Notes: generated from the sequence alone by a model not told the origin. A stretch of DNA of 24,796 nucleotides from Desulfovibrio legallii (GCF_900102485.1 NZ_FNBX01000024.1:1-24796); one strand, 5' to 3'. Positions 7,170 to 15,190 are shown, numbered from the stretch's first letter. A program made the numbers and translations.

Positions 7170-8081
7170 ATGGATTTTTTGCTGCAACAAATGCTCAACG
7201 CCCTGCAATGGGGCAGTTTTTACGCCCTCATCGCCCTGGGTTACACCCTGGTGTACGGGGTGCTGCGCCTCATCAACTTCGCCCACGGCGATATCTTTAT
7301 GGTGGGCGCGTATATTTCATTTTTCGTCGCCACCTATCTGCTTTCCCCCGCCGTGGGGCTGTCCAAGCCCGTCGCCCTCTGGCTGACCATCGCGCTTACC
7401 ATGTTGCTCACAGCCCTGGTGGGCGTTACCCTTGAGCGCATCGCCTACCGGCCCCTGCGCCGCAAGGGGGCCCACCGCCTGTATGTGGTCATCACGGCCC
7501 TCATGTGCGGCCTGATTCTGGAAAACGGCAACCTTGCCCTGCTGGGGGCCACGAAGCGCAAACTGCCAGAGATGGTGGACAAAGTGGTCTACTCCATCGG
7601 CCCCCTGGTGGTCACCAACCTCAAGCTCTGGGTTATCCTGGCCGCAGTGGTGGTTTTTGTCCTCCTGCAGACTATGGTCACGCGCACCAAGGTGGGCATG
7701 GCCATGCGGGCCGTCTCCTGGGACCGTTTCGCCCTGCCGCTCATGGGCATCCCCCTGGACAGTGTCATTGTGACGACCTTTGTGCTGGGCTCCGGCATTG
7801 CGGGCCTGGGCGGCATGCTCTTTGCCATGTGCTACCCCAACCTGGAGCCCTACATGGGGGCCATGCTGGGCTGGAAGGCCTTTATCGCCGCCGTGGTGGG
7901 CGGCATAGGCGATATCCGCGGGGCCTTTGTGGGCGGCTTTTTGCTGGCCTTTGTGGAGATCATGGTGGTGGCCTTTTTGCCCTCCACCTACATGGATTTG
8001 TTCTCCTTCACCATCCTGCTGCTGATCCTGTGGGTGCGGCCCACGGGCATTTTCGGCATGCCGCAGACGACCAAAATCTAG
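7170..8081 (+). CDS. livH: Branched-chain amino acid ABC transporter permease LivH
   Basis: This inner-membrane permease of 303 residues has about eight hydrophobic segments. ATG 7170 follows GGGGAAG and yields the conserved start MDFLLQQMLNALQWGSFYAL, so the longer open frame from 7116 is not used. Family features include the segment YTLVYGVLRLINFAHGDIFM near the N-terminus. Another is the cytoplasmic loop MAMRAVSWDRFALPLMGIP, which contacts the ATPase. A third is the C-terminal GWKAFIAAVVGGIGDIRGAF. LivH pairs with LivM to form the transmembrane pathway. livM starts 12 bases after the stop. Confidence 0.95.
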   Translation: MDFLLQQMLNALQWGSFYALIALGYTLVYGVLRLINFAHGDIFMVGAYISFFVATYLLSPAVGLSKPVALWLTIALTMLLTALVGVTLERIAYRPLRRKGAHRLYVVITALMCGLILENGNLALLGATKRKLPEMVDKVVYSIGPLVVTNLKLWVILAAVVVFVLLQTMVTRTKVGMAMRAVSWDRFALPLMGIPLDSVIVTTFVLGSGIAGLGGMLFAMCYPNLEPYMGAMLGWKAFIAAVVGGIGDIRGAFVGGFLLAFVEIMVVAFLPSTYMDLFSFTILLLILWVRPTGIFGMPQTTKI

Positions 8082-8093
8082 CCGGAGCGTCCG

Positions 8094-9257
8094 ATGCTGA
8101 CAGTTTTTGTACAAGCGGCTCTTCTGATCCTTGCCGTGCTCTGCTTCGGTTACGCACTCAAGCGCGCCCTGCGGCAAAAAAAGATCGACTGCCTCATCTT
8201 TCTTCTGGGCGGCGCCCTGCTGGTGCTGGCCGAATACTATTCCTGGATCGACGGCTACTGGCTTTCGGTCATCAAGTTCATGGGCCTTAACGTCATTTTT
8301 GCCGCCAGCCTCAACCTGGTCAACGGCTACATGGGCGAATTTTCCTGTGGGCACGCGGGCTTCATGTGCGTGGGGGCCTATGTGGGCGGGCTTTTGACCA
8401 TTCTGCTCTTCACCAAAAACAAGCTGCTGGGCGCGCCCCTGCTGCCGCCGGAGCTGGCGCCGCTGCTCTTTCCCGGCGTGCTGGCCGTGGCCGGGCTGGC
8501 GGCGGCCATGTTCGGCCTGCTGGTGGCCCTGCCCTCCTTCAAAACCAGGGACGACTACCTGGCCATTATCACCATCGCGGCCAACTACATCATCATCGCG
8601 TTGATCATCAATATCGACGCCGTGGGCGGCCCGCGCGGCCTTTCCGGCATGCGCGGGGTTGTGCGCGCCATGGAGCGGGTGGCCGACATCCCCTGGATGA
8701 TGATCTGGATCGTGCTCTCGGTCATGGCCAGCGTCATGCTGCTCTACCGGCTGGTCAACAGCACCCTGGGCAAGGGCATTCCCGCCGTCTGCCAGAACGA
8801 AGTGGCCGCGGAAATCATGAGCGTCAACACCAAAAAGGTGAAGCTCACGGCCTTTATGGTCTCCGCCGGCATCGCCGGGGTGGCCGGGGCGCTCTACGCC
8901 CACCTTTTCAGCTCCATCTACGCCAACAGCTTCGGCATCATGAAGTCCACGGAGGCCATGGTCATGGTCTACCTGGGGGGCATGGGCTCCCTTTCCGGCT
9001 CGGTGCTGGCGGCCATCATGTTCACCCTGCTTATCGAGCTGCTGCGCTTCGCCCTGCCGGCCCTGAGCGACCTTTTGCAGCATGTGCCCTTTGTGCCGGA
9101 CAATTTCGCCATCAGCCAGGAATGGAAGTGGGTCATCATCCCCCTCATCCTTATCCTGCTCATGCAGTTCCGCCCCGAAGGGCTTCTGGGCAACCGGGAG
9201 TTGACGCAGGTCTTCCCCCGCCTCAAGCGCCTGCTGACCATCGGCAAGGCGGACTAG
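8094..9257 (+). CDS. livM: Branched-chain amino acid ABC transporter permease LivM
   Basis: The 387-residue membrane protein has two or three extra N-terminal hydrophobic segments before the conserved LivM core. The core shows MGLNVIFAASLNLVNGYMGE followed by FSCGHAGFMCVGAYVG, the ATPase-contact loop NEVAAEIMSVNTKKVKLTAF, and a closing MVYLGGMGSLSGSVLAA. It partners LivH in the inner membrane. The gene lies between livH and livG in the usual order with a 12-base upstream gap; ATG 8094 follows a weak GGAG-type site. Confidence 0.95.
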   Translation: MLTVFVQAALLILAVLCFGYALKRALRQKKIDCLIFLLGGALLVLAEYYSWIDGYWLSVIKFMGLNVIFAASLNLVNGYMGEFSCGHAGFMCVGAYVGGLLTILLFTKNKLLGAPLLPPELAPLLFPGVLAVAGLAAAMFGLLVALPSFKTRDDYLAIITIAANYIIIALIINIDAVGGPRGLSGMRGVVRAMERVADIPWMMIWIVLSVMASVMLLYRLVNSTLGKGIPAVCQNEVAAEIMSVNTKKVKLTAFMVSAGIAGVAGALYAHLFSSIYANSFGIMKSTEAMVMVYLGGMGSLSGSVLAAIMFTLLIELLRFALPALSDLLQHVPFVPDNFAISQEWKWVIIPLILILLMQFRPEGLLGNRELTQVFPRLKRLLTIGKAD

Positions 9258-9298
9258 CCCCTTCCCCATCGCACCGACAACTTTTGCGGGAGCTGACC

Positions 9299-10069
9299 TT
9301 GGCACTGTTTGAAATGAAAGAAGTCACGCAACGCTTCGGCGGACTCATCGCGCTGACGGATTTTTCCATCGCCATTGAGGACCACACGCTGGTAGGGCTC
9401 ATCGGCCCCAACGGCGCGGGCAAGACCACGGTCTTCAACCTGGCCTCAGGCTTCTACCACCCCACCGAGGGGCAGATCGTCTTTGACGGTCACGTCTACA
9501 ACCGCAAGCTGGAGCCCCACCAGGTCACCGCCATGGGCATGGCCCGCACCTTCCAGAACATCCGCCTCTGGAACGACATGACCGTCACCGACAATATCTG
9601 CGTTTCGCAGTACTGTCGCCTGGGCTACAGCCTGCTGGACGTCTGGCGCAACGACGCGCGCTACCTGCGCGAGGAAAAGCGCGTGCGCCACAAGGCCGCA
9701 AAAATTCTTGAAATCATGGAACTGGCCGACGTGGCGGAAGAGTGCCCCAAAAACCTGCCCTACGGCCTGCAGCGCCGGGTGGAGCTGGCCCGCGCCCTTT
9801 CCACCGACCCCAAGCTGCTTTTGCTGGACGAACCGGCCGCGGGGCTCAACTCCGCCGACGTGGACGGGCTTATCAAGCACATCCGCTGGATCTACGACGA
9901 ATTTAACATTGCCATCTGGATGATCGAGCACCAGATGAAGGTGGTCATGTCCCTCTGCCAGGACATTATGGTGGTGGAATTCGGCAAGACCATCGCCCGC
10001 GGCACGCCGCAGGAAATCCAGTCCAACCCCGATGTCATCAAAGCCTACCTGGGCGACGAGAACGTGTAA
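9299..10069 (+). CDS. livG: Branched-chain amino acid ABC transporter ATPase LivG
   Basis: This 256-residue cytoplasmic ATPase energises LivHM. Walker A is GPNGAGKT (residues 36-43), the signature region reads LPYGLQRRVELARAL (a common LivG variant of LSGGQ), and Walker B is LLLLDEPAAGL. A TTG start at 9299 is chosen because GGGAG lies 6 bases upstream and gives MALFEMKEVTQRFGG. The next ATG (9314) has no ribosome site, and the frame open far upstream overlaps livM. The stop codon overlaps the livF start by one base (TAATG), implying translational coupling. Confidence 0.93.
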   Translation: MALFEMKEVTQRFGGLIALTDFSIAIEDHTLVGLIGPNGAGKTTVFNLASGFYHPTEGQIVFDGHVYNRKLEPHQVTAMGMARTFQNIRLWNDMTVTDNICVSQYCRLGYSLLDVWRNDARYLREEKRVRHKAAKILEIMELADVAEECPKNLPYGLQRRVELARALSTDPKLLLLDEPAAGLNSADVDGLIKHIRWIYDEFNIAIWMIEHQMKVVMSLCQDIMVVEFGKTIARGTPQEIQSNPDVIKAYLGDENV

Positions 10070-10791
10070 TGCTGCTGGAAGTTGAAAACCTGTACGCCGG
10101 CTATGGCAAGATAGAAGCCCTCCACGGCATCTCCTTTCATGTGGAAAAGGGCGAAATCGTCACCCTCATCGGCGCCAACGGCGCGGGCAAATCCACAACC
10201 CTCAAGGCCGTTATGCGCCTGCCCCCGCCGGAATCGCCCACGGTGCTCAGCGGGGACATCCGCTTCAACGGCGCATCCATCCTCAAGACCGAGCCGCACC
10301 ATGTGGTGGCCCACCTGCGCATGGACCTGGTACCCGAAGGCCGCCACATTTTCGGCAACCTCACGGTAAGCGAAAACCTCAAACTGGCCACCTGGACCCG
10401 CAAGGACGGCGACATTCAGAAAGACGTGGCGCGCGTGTTTGAACTCTTCCCCCGGCTGCGCGAGCGCATGCACCAGCGCAGCGACACCCTTTCGGGCGGC
10501 GAGCAGCAGATGCTGGCCGTGGGCCGCGCGCTGATGACCCGCTGCTCCGTGCTGCTGCTGGACGAACCCTCCATGGGGCTCTCCCCCTTGCTCATGTATG
10601 ATATGTTCCGCACCCTCAAGCAGCTCAACAGCGAGGGCCTCACCGTAGTGGTGGTGGAGCAGAACGCCCGCCTGGCCCTGCAGGTGGCTGACAGGGGCTA
10701 TGTGCTGGACACGGGCTCCATCGTGGCTGCGGGCACCGCCGCGGAGCTGGCCGCCACGCCGGAAATCAAGGCCGCATATCTGGGCGCGTAG
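10069..10791 (+). CDS. livF: Branched-chain amino acid ABC transporter ATPase LivF
   Basis: This is the second ATPase of the transporter, 240 residues. It shows Walker A GANGAGKST, signature LSGGEQQMLAVGRAL, Walker B VLLLDEPSMGLSP and the LivF-typical LVPEGRHIFGNLTV. It forms a heterodimer with LivG under the LivHM pore. ATG 10069 overlaps the livG stop. It is the last gene of the operon; the following 126 bases run to the convergent yigZ and contain GC-rich imperfect hairpins but no clear intrinsic terminator. Confidence 0.95.
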   Translation: MLLEVENLYAGYGKIEALHGISFHVEKGEIVTLIGANGAGKSTTLKAVMRLPPPESPTVLSGDIRFNGASILKTEPHHVVAHLRMDLVPEGRHIFGNLTVSENLKLATWTRKDGDIQKDVARVFELFPRLRERMHQRSDTLSGGEQQMLAVGRALMTRCSVLLLDEPSMGLSPLLMYDMFRTLKQLNSEGLTVVVVEQNARLALQVADRGYVLDTGSIVAAGTAAELAATPEIKAAYLGA

Positions 10792-10917
10792 CACCGCAGG
10801 CCCTGGCCCCGCGCGCTGCAGCGGCACGAGCGCGGGCGCAGCCTGCGGCCGGCGGGAAGCGCTTGCTGCGCAGGGGGGCGGATGCCCGCTGTAACTCAGA
10901 ATGGCGCTCGCGGCGCG

Positions 10918-11580
10918 TCAGGGCAGGGTTCCGTCCGCAGCGTCAGGGGCGGCGCGGACGCAACGGGCCTGGCCATTGCTCGCGCCGGCCAGGGCTTCGC
11001 GAAGCGCGGCTTCCTGCTCCTCCGGCAGCACAAGCGTCAGGCTGGCCTGCGCGGCGTAGGCTTCGGCAACGGGAACCGCCTCGTAGGCGGGCAGCAGGTG
11101 GCGCACGGCGTCCAGGCAGGCGTAGTCCAGGGTGACCGCCAGCCGCACCTGCGGCACGCGCTCGCGCAGGGGCAGCGTTTCTAAATTCCGGCGTACGCTG
11201 TCCTGATAGGCGCGCACCAGGCCGCCGGTGCCCAGCTTCACGCCGCCGAACCAGCGGCTGACCACCAGACAGACTTCACCCACCGCGCTGTACAGCACCA
11301 CCTGCAGCATGGGACGCCCCGCCGTGCCGTGGGGCTCGCCATCGTCTGAAGAGCCCACCTGCGCCGTGTGCCCCGGCGCGCCGGCGGCATAGGCCCAGCA
11401 ATTGTGGGTGGCGTCCGCGTGGCGGCGGCGCACGGCCTCCACAAAGGCCCGCGCGGCCGCGGGCCCCGGGGTGTGCGCGCAGAGCGTCACAAACCGGCTG
11501 CGCCGGATGACGAGCTCCGTGCGGTGGGGCGCTTCAGGCCCCGCCGCGGGTACGGAATACCGGGCGGCAGGGGCGCTCAT
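10918..11580 (-). CDS. yigZ: YigZ/IMPACT family protein
   Basis: The 220-residue product has the UPF0029/IMPACT N-terminal domain: IRRSRFVTLCAHT, then HADATHNCWAYAAG, SSDDGEPHGTAGRPML and VSRWFGGVKLGTGGLVRAY, the family's defining run. The C-terminal half resembles the smaller YigZ C-terminal domain. E. coli YigZ and eukaryotic IMPACT are linked to translation-related control, but the biochemical function is not established. ATG at 11580 is chosen because the conserved sequence starts shortly after it; the open frame extends further upstream into non-conserved sequence. It is convergent with livF and divergent from rubrerythrin. Confidence 0.92.
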   Translation of the reverse strand: MSAPAARYSVPAAGPEAPHRTELVIRRSRFVTLCAHTPGPAAARAFVEAVRRRHADATHNCWAYAAGAPGHTAQVGSSDDGEPHGTAGRPMLQVVLYSAVGEVCLVVSRWFGGVKLGTGGLVRAYQDSVRRNLETLPLRERVPQVRLAVTLDYACLDAVRHLLPAYEAVPVAEAYAAQASLTLVLPEEQEAALREALAGASNGQARCVRAAPDAADGTLP

Positions 11581-11670
11581 GAGGCGGCGGGACGGCTGGT
11601 TGCGGGCTGGAAAGGCATGCCTTTTTGTAGCGGGGCGCGCCGCGCCTGGCAATGGCGGAAAGGCAAAAAA

Positions 11671-11682
11671 TTTTGCGCAAAA
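11671..11682. promoter_or_regulatory. 12-bp palindrome upstream of the rubrerythrin -35
   Basis: TTTTGCGCAAAA is a perfect dyad ending 3 bases before the predicted -35. It is positioned as an operator or activator site in the yigZ-rubrerythrin divergent region. No regulator is assigned. Confidence 0.4.
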
Positions 11683-11685
11683 CCC

Positions 11686-11714
11686 TTTACAAGCGGTGCA
11701 CACTTCGTTAAACA
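11686..11714 (+). promoter_or_regulatory. Sigma-70 promoter of rubrerythrin
   Basis: TTTACA (11686-11691) and TAAACA (11709-11714) have the ideal 17-base spacing, about 45 bases before the rubrerythrin start. Confidence 0.55.
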
Positions 11715-11758
11715 GGAATCGTTCGCAATTAATAACAACCTGCAACAAGGAGAAGACA

Positions 11759-12250
11759 ATGAGCAAGACCCAGGACAATCTCATGGCGGCCTTTGCCGGC
11801 GAATCTCAGGCTAACCGCAAGTATCTGGCCTTTGCCCAGGCGGCGGACAAAGAAGGCCTGCCCCAGGTGGCCAAGCTGTTCCGCGCCGCCGCTGCCGCCG
11901 AGACGGTGCACGCCCATGCCCACCTGCGCAATGCGGGCAAGATCGGCGATACCGCCGCCAACCTCAAATCCGCCATTGAAGGCGAAACCTACGAATTTAC
12001 CCAGATGTACCCAGAGATGGTGAAGGAAGCCAAGGAAGAAGGCCAGAACGCCATCGCCAAGTACTTTGAATTCGCCAACAAGGTGGAAGGCGTGCATGCC
12101 GAGCTGTACAAAAAGGCCCTGGAGAACCCCGGCGGCCTGCCCGCGACGGACTACTACGTCTGCAAAATCTGCGGCTACACCCACGAAGGCCCCTGTGACG
12201 CCTGTCCCGTGTGCGGCGGCGGCGCAGCGGCCTTCTTCAAGGTTGACTAG
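11759..12250 (+). CDS. rbr: Rubrerythrin
   Basis: This 163-residue diiron/rubredoxin-like protein reduces hydrogen peroxide in anaerobes, drawing electrons from reduced rubredoxin or NADH-linked donors; it is cytoplasmic. The N-terminal four-helix ferritin-like domain carries the expected Glu/His ligands (Glu15 in AFAGESQANRKY, Glu48-x-x-His51, Glu76/Glu79 region, Glu110-x-x-His113). The C-terminus has a rubredoxin-type Cys4 iron site using Cys135, Cys138, Cys149 and Cys152, with an extra Cys146. ATG 11759 follows AAGGAGA at good spacing; the much longer upstream open frame is spurious. The gene is shorter than classic ~190-residue rubrerythrins. A structured repeat begins right at its stop codon. 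Confidence 0.95.
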   Translation: MSKTQDNLMAAFAGESQANRKYLAFAQAADKEGLPQVAKLFRAAAAAETVHAHAHLRNAGKIGDTAANLKSAIEGETYEFTQMYPEMVKEAKEEGQNAIAKYFEFANKVEGVHAELYKKALENPGGLPATDYYVCKICGYTHEGPCDACPVCGGGAAAFFKVD

Positions 12251-12415
12251 AGCAGAGTAACTTTGCGAATATGCATTCGCAAAGTTTAAGGCACGCTCGT
12301 TTCGGCGCTTAACGGCGCAAATAAATTGCGCTTACGCCTCCACAGCGGGCGTCTGTTCACACAGCCGCCAGGGCATTTCAAAGTTGAAATGCCCTAAACG
12401 CTGCCGCAGCAGCGC
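12248..12415. repeat. Structured intergenic repeat, copy 1
   Basis: These 168 bases are about 90 percent identical to 15025-15189. Three hairpins can be drawn: a perfect 12-bp stem at 12259-12286 with a 4-base loop, a nested GCGCAA/TTGCGC stem around 12304-12338, and GGGCATTTCA/TGAAATGCCC at about 12371-12394. The unit is bounded by TAGAGCA and TGCCCTA. Its first bases include the rubrerythrin stop codon, so the first hairpin may serve as that gene's 3' structure. Confidence 0.85.
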
Positions 12416-12447
12416 GCGGGGCTTTGCCCCCTGAGCGCACAGCAGAA

Positions 12448-12480
12448 GGCCCCTCCTGTCCGCACTGGACAGGAGGGGCC
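12448..12480. terminator. Perfect 14-bp hairpin in the rubrerythrin/dehydrogenase gap
   Basis: GGCCCCTCCTGTCC (12448-12461) pairs with GGACAGGAGGGGCC (12467-12480) around a 5-base loop. It lies between two convergent genes and could end transcription from either side, although no U-tract is present. Smaller GC hairpins follow at about 12534-12568 and 12624-12645. No gene is seen between 12251 and 12669. Confidence 0.4.
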
Positions 12481-12669
12481 TCCACATGCGTTGGCGGAAG
12501 GGCGAGGCTCAGGCCTGCAAGGCGCGGCACATCTTGCCTTTGCCGACATGCGCTCGCAAGGGCAAGCAAGACGTCCGCTCCGGCGCGTTACTGCCGGCAA
12601 AGCGGCGCTTGCGCCCTTGCGCGGGCGGCGGCCCGCACCGCCGCCAAAGCCGTTTAAACGTGAAAAGCT

Positions 12670-13599
12670 CTACTGCGCAAGCCCCAGGGCGCACAGCAGA
12701 TTGTCGACCGCCATATGGCCCATAGCGGCGGTTGCGCCGGCCGTGGAGGCCGCGCAGTGCGAGCCCATGACCAGGTTGTCCAGCGCGTACCAGGCCGGAT
12801 CCGCCGGGGGCTCTGCGTTGAACACGTCCAGCCCCGCGCCGTAGATCCGCCCCTGGCGCAGGGCATCCAAAAGGGCCTGCTCGTCCACCAGGCCGCCGCG
12901 CGCCGTGTTGACAAGGATGGCCGTAGGCTTCATGGCGGCCAGCCGCGCGGCATTGATGCACTGGCGGGTCTCATCGGTCAGGGCCGTATGCAGCGTGATG
13001 CAGTCCGCCTCGCGGCAGATGCGGTCCAGGTCCGCGCGCTCCACGCCGTGCTCGGCGGCCCAGGCCCCGTCCCAGACAATGTCGTGGGCCAGGATCTTCA
13101 TGTCAAAGCCCCGGGCGCGGCGGGCCACGCAGCGACCCACGGCGCCCAGCCCCACAATGCCCAGCGTTTTGCCGTAGAGGTCCAGGCTGGTGATCTTGCC
13201 CCAGTCTTTCTGGCGGCAGCGGCGGTCGATGAGGGCCGCCCGGCGGGCCGTCATCAGCATGAGGGTCAGGGCGTAGTCGGCCACGGCCTCGCTGTTGGCC
13301 CCCACAGTGCGGGAAACGGCAATGCCGTGCGCCTTGCAGTAGGCAAGATCAACGTTGTCCAGCCCCACGCCGTACTTGGCCACGGCGCGCAACTGCGGCG
13401 CGGCAGCCAGCACGGAGGCGTCCAGAGGGTCCACGCCCAGGATGACGCCCTGGCAGTCCGCCAGCTTGGCGCGCATCTGATCCGCAGAAAGGATGCCGCC
13501 CGTATCGTTGCGCAGCACGGTGAGCCCGGCCTCGCGCAGGCGGTCGAAAAGTTCGGGATTATTCTTGCCAAAAGAACGGGGGGTCACAAGCACGTTCAC
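12670..13599 (-). CDS. D-isomer-specific 2-hydroxyacid dehydrogenase, phosphoglycerate dehydrogenase type
   Basis: The 309-residue NAD-dependent dehydrogenase has the split substrate domain and Rossmann domain of the SerA-like family: GLGAVG at 150-155, catalytic Arg234 (NTARGGLVDE), Glu263 and His281 (GSHCAAS). The segment KYGVGLDNVDL and the VSRTVGANSEAVADYAL stretch are typical of short 3-phosphoglycerate dehydrogenases lacking ACT domains, so oxidation of 3-phosphoglycerate for serine synthesis is the favoured role. Other 2-hydroxyacid substrates are possible. GTG at 13599 is chosen because AGGAG lies 7 bases upstream; an ATG further upstream would add non-conserved residues. It is divergent from a serine O-acetyltransferase, consistent with a serine/cysteine supply pair. 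Confidence 0.9.
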   Translation of the reverse strand: MNVLVTPRSFGKNNPELFDRLREAGLTVLRNDTGGILSADQMRAKLADCQGVILGVDPLDASVLAAAPQLRAVAKYGVGLDNVDLAYCKAHGIAVSRTVGANSEAVADYALTLMLMTARRAALIDRRCRQKDWGKITSLDLYGKTLGIVGLGAVGRCVARRARGFDMKILAHDIVWDGAWAAEHGVERADLDRICREADCITLHTALTDETRQCINAARLAAMKPTAILVNTARGGLVDEQALLDALRQGRIYGAGLDVFNAEPPADPAWYALDNLVMGSHCAASTAGATAAMGHMAVDNLLCALGLAQ

Positions 13600-13823
13600 G
13601 GGTATGCTCCTTATGCAAGCGATGGACGCGGACAGCGCCGCCGCGCGGTGCACCGGCTGCCGCGCCTGCCCAAAATAGCGGATGCGGCCGCGCGCCGCCA
13701 GCCTTTTTCCTCAGGGGGCCGCGCCGGTTCAGGCTTATCCCGCCGCGCGCCTTTGTCAACAGCCCGCACCTTGCGGCCCGGGCGCGCCCCGTGTACAAAA
13801 GAAGAAAACAGGATGTTTTTCCT

Positions 13824-14735
13824 ATGAAAACACAAAATGCCGTCATCGCCACCAGCATGCCCCTTCTGGACAGCCTGGTGGAACGCCTTTGCCATCCCGA
13901 TTCCCTGGACGCCGTGTGGCACCGCCCGGCCCAGGGCGCGGCCATGCCCTCCCTGAAGGATCTGGCGGAAATTCTGGAGCGCCTGCGCGCGGCCATCTTT
14001 CCCGGCTATTTCGGCCCGGCCCAGGTGCGGCGCGAATCCATGCGCTACCACCTGGCCGCCAACCTGGACAGCATCTACCGCCTGTTGAGCGAACAGGTGG
14101 TGCGCGGCTTCTGCTTCGGCTGCGCGGGGCAGGAAAATCCCTGCGCCTCCTGCGAAACCGAAGGCCAGGACGCGGCCCTGACCTTCATGGACCGCCTGCC
14201 GGAAATCCGCCGCCTGCTGGCCGGCGACGCCCAGGCCGCCTATGAGGGCGACCCCGCCGCCACCAGCCCCGGCGAAACCATCTTCTGCTACCCTTCGTTG
14301 CGGGCCATGTTCCACCACCGCATCGCCCATGAGCTCTACAAGCTCAAGGTGCCGCTCATTCCGCGCATGATTTCGGAAATGGCCCACGCCAGCACGGGCA
14401 TTGACATCAACCCCGGCGCGGCCATAGGCGAGGAATTTTTCATTGATCACGGCACCGGCGTGGTCATCGGAGAAACCGCCGTCATCGGGCGCAGCTGCCG
14501 CCTCTATCAGGGCGTGACCCTGGGCGCGCTGTCCTTTCCCAAGAATCCCGACGGCACGCTGACCAAGGGCATTCCCCGCCACCCCATTCTGCAGGACAAC
14601 GTCACGGTTTATGCCGGGGCCACCATTCTGGGGCGGGTAACCATCGGCAGGGGCGCAGTCATTGGCGGCAATGTCTGGGTGACGCAGGACGTGCCCGACG
14701 GCGGCCGACTGGCCCAGGAGAAACCGCATGACTGA
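13824..14735 (+). CDS. cysE: Serine O-acetyltransferase (EpsC/CysE type)
   Basis: The enzyme acetylates L-serine with acetyl-CoA to O-acetylserine, the carbon acceptor for sulfide in cysteine synthesis. The 303-residue product has an N-terminal helical domain (about 1-185) and a left-handed beta-helix. GIDINPGAAIGEEFFIDHGT contains the catalytic His, and GVVIGETAVIG, YQGVTLGALSFPK and GGNVWVTQDVPDG follow. An unusual CFGC-x6-CASC pair of CxxC motifs (Cys97, 100, 107, 110) sits in the helical domain. ATG 13824 follows AGGA at 10 bases; the frame is also open from 13791. The C-terminus ends soon after the hexapeptide repeats. The adjacent small lipoprotein gene overlaps its end by 8 bases. Confidence 0.93.
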   Translation: MKTQNAVIATSMPLLDSLVERLCHPDSLDAVWHRPAQGAAMPSLKDLAEILERLRAAIFPGYFGPAQVRRESMRYHLAANLDSIYRLLSEQVVRGFCFGCAGQENPCASCETEGQDAALTFMDRLPEIRRLLAGDAQAAYEGDPAATSPGETIFCYPSLRAMFHHRIAHELYKLKVPLIPRMISEMAHASTGIDINPGAAIGEEFFIDHGTGVVIGETAVIGRSCRLYQGVTLGALSFPKNPDGTLTKGIPRHPILQDNVTVYAGATILGRVTIGRGAVIGGNVWVTQDVPDGGRLAQEKPHD

Positions 14736-14991
14736 ACCGCGGCAGCGCCGCGCCCGCCAGCTTGCGAGGCCAGGCGGCAGTAAGGCGGCCACAGCCTTGG
14801 GCGGCGCGCGGCGGCGCAACGGCTGCCCTGCGAATGCAGAGGCCGACCGCCCCCAAGGCGAGCCGCGCTGCCGCGCGCGCGTCCTGCTGCCCTTTCTGGC
14901 TGCGGCCCTGCTGCTGGCGGGTTGCGGCCAGGGCGTGCAGGTGCAGGCCAAAGGCCAGAGCGTAACCAGCATCAGCACCGGCAGCAGGTAG
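14728..14991 (+). CDS. Small putative lipoprotein overlapping the cysE end
   Basis: The frame gives up to 87 residues ending in VLLPFLAAALLLAGCGQGVQ, a hydrophobic core and lipobox (LLAGC) followed by only about 22 mature residues. ATG 14728 overlaps the cysE stop region by 8 bases, suggesting coupling, but it makes an unusually long Arg-rich n-region of about 50 residues. A downstream TTG (in the ATALGG part) would give a more normal signal peptide. No family is recognised. It may be a real small lipoprotein or a fortuitous frame in GC-rich DNA. Confidence 0.45.
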   Translation: MTEPRQRRARQLARPGGSKAATALGGARRRNGCPANAEADRPQGEPRCRARVLLPFLAAALLLAGCGQGVQVQAKGQSVTSISTGSR

Positions 14992-15024
14992 AGGGGGGGC
15001 AATCCCCCGAAAAATCCCCCCCCA

Positions 15025-15189
15025 TAGAGCAGATTAACTTTGAGAATAGGCATTCTCAAAGTTTAAGGCACGCTCATTTCGGCGCTTAACAGCGCAAATC
15101 CGTTGCGCTTACGCCTCCACAGCGGGCGTCTGCTCGCGCAGCCGCCAGGGCATTTCAACGTTGAAATGCTCTAAAAGCCGCAGCAGCGC
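15025..15189. repeat. Structured intergenic repeat, copy 2
   Basis: This is the second copy of the element at 12248-12415, in the same orientation, with about 16 substitutions and one 3-base indel. In the first hairpin (15036-15063) a C-G pair of copy 1 is replaced by A-T, a compensatory change that keeps the 12-bp stem perfect. The bounding heptamers TAGAGCA (15025-15031) and TGCTCTA (15167-15173) are perfect inverted repeats here, and the bounded unit is 149 bases in both copies. Confidence 0.88.
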
Positions 15190-15190
15190 T

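Noticed and set aside
7317..9305. 662-codon minus-strand open frame across livH-livM
   Set aside because: Antisense shadow of the liv genes, rich in His, Gln, Gly and Asp, without domain or ribosome site.
12248..12396. Repeat copy 1 as a classic MITE with target-site duplication
   Set aside because: Inverted ends are only 7 bases with one mismatch in this copy, homology extends past the right end, and no clear flanking duplication is visible; structured RNA repeat is the safer call.
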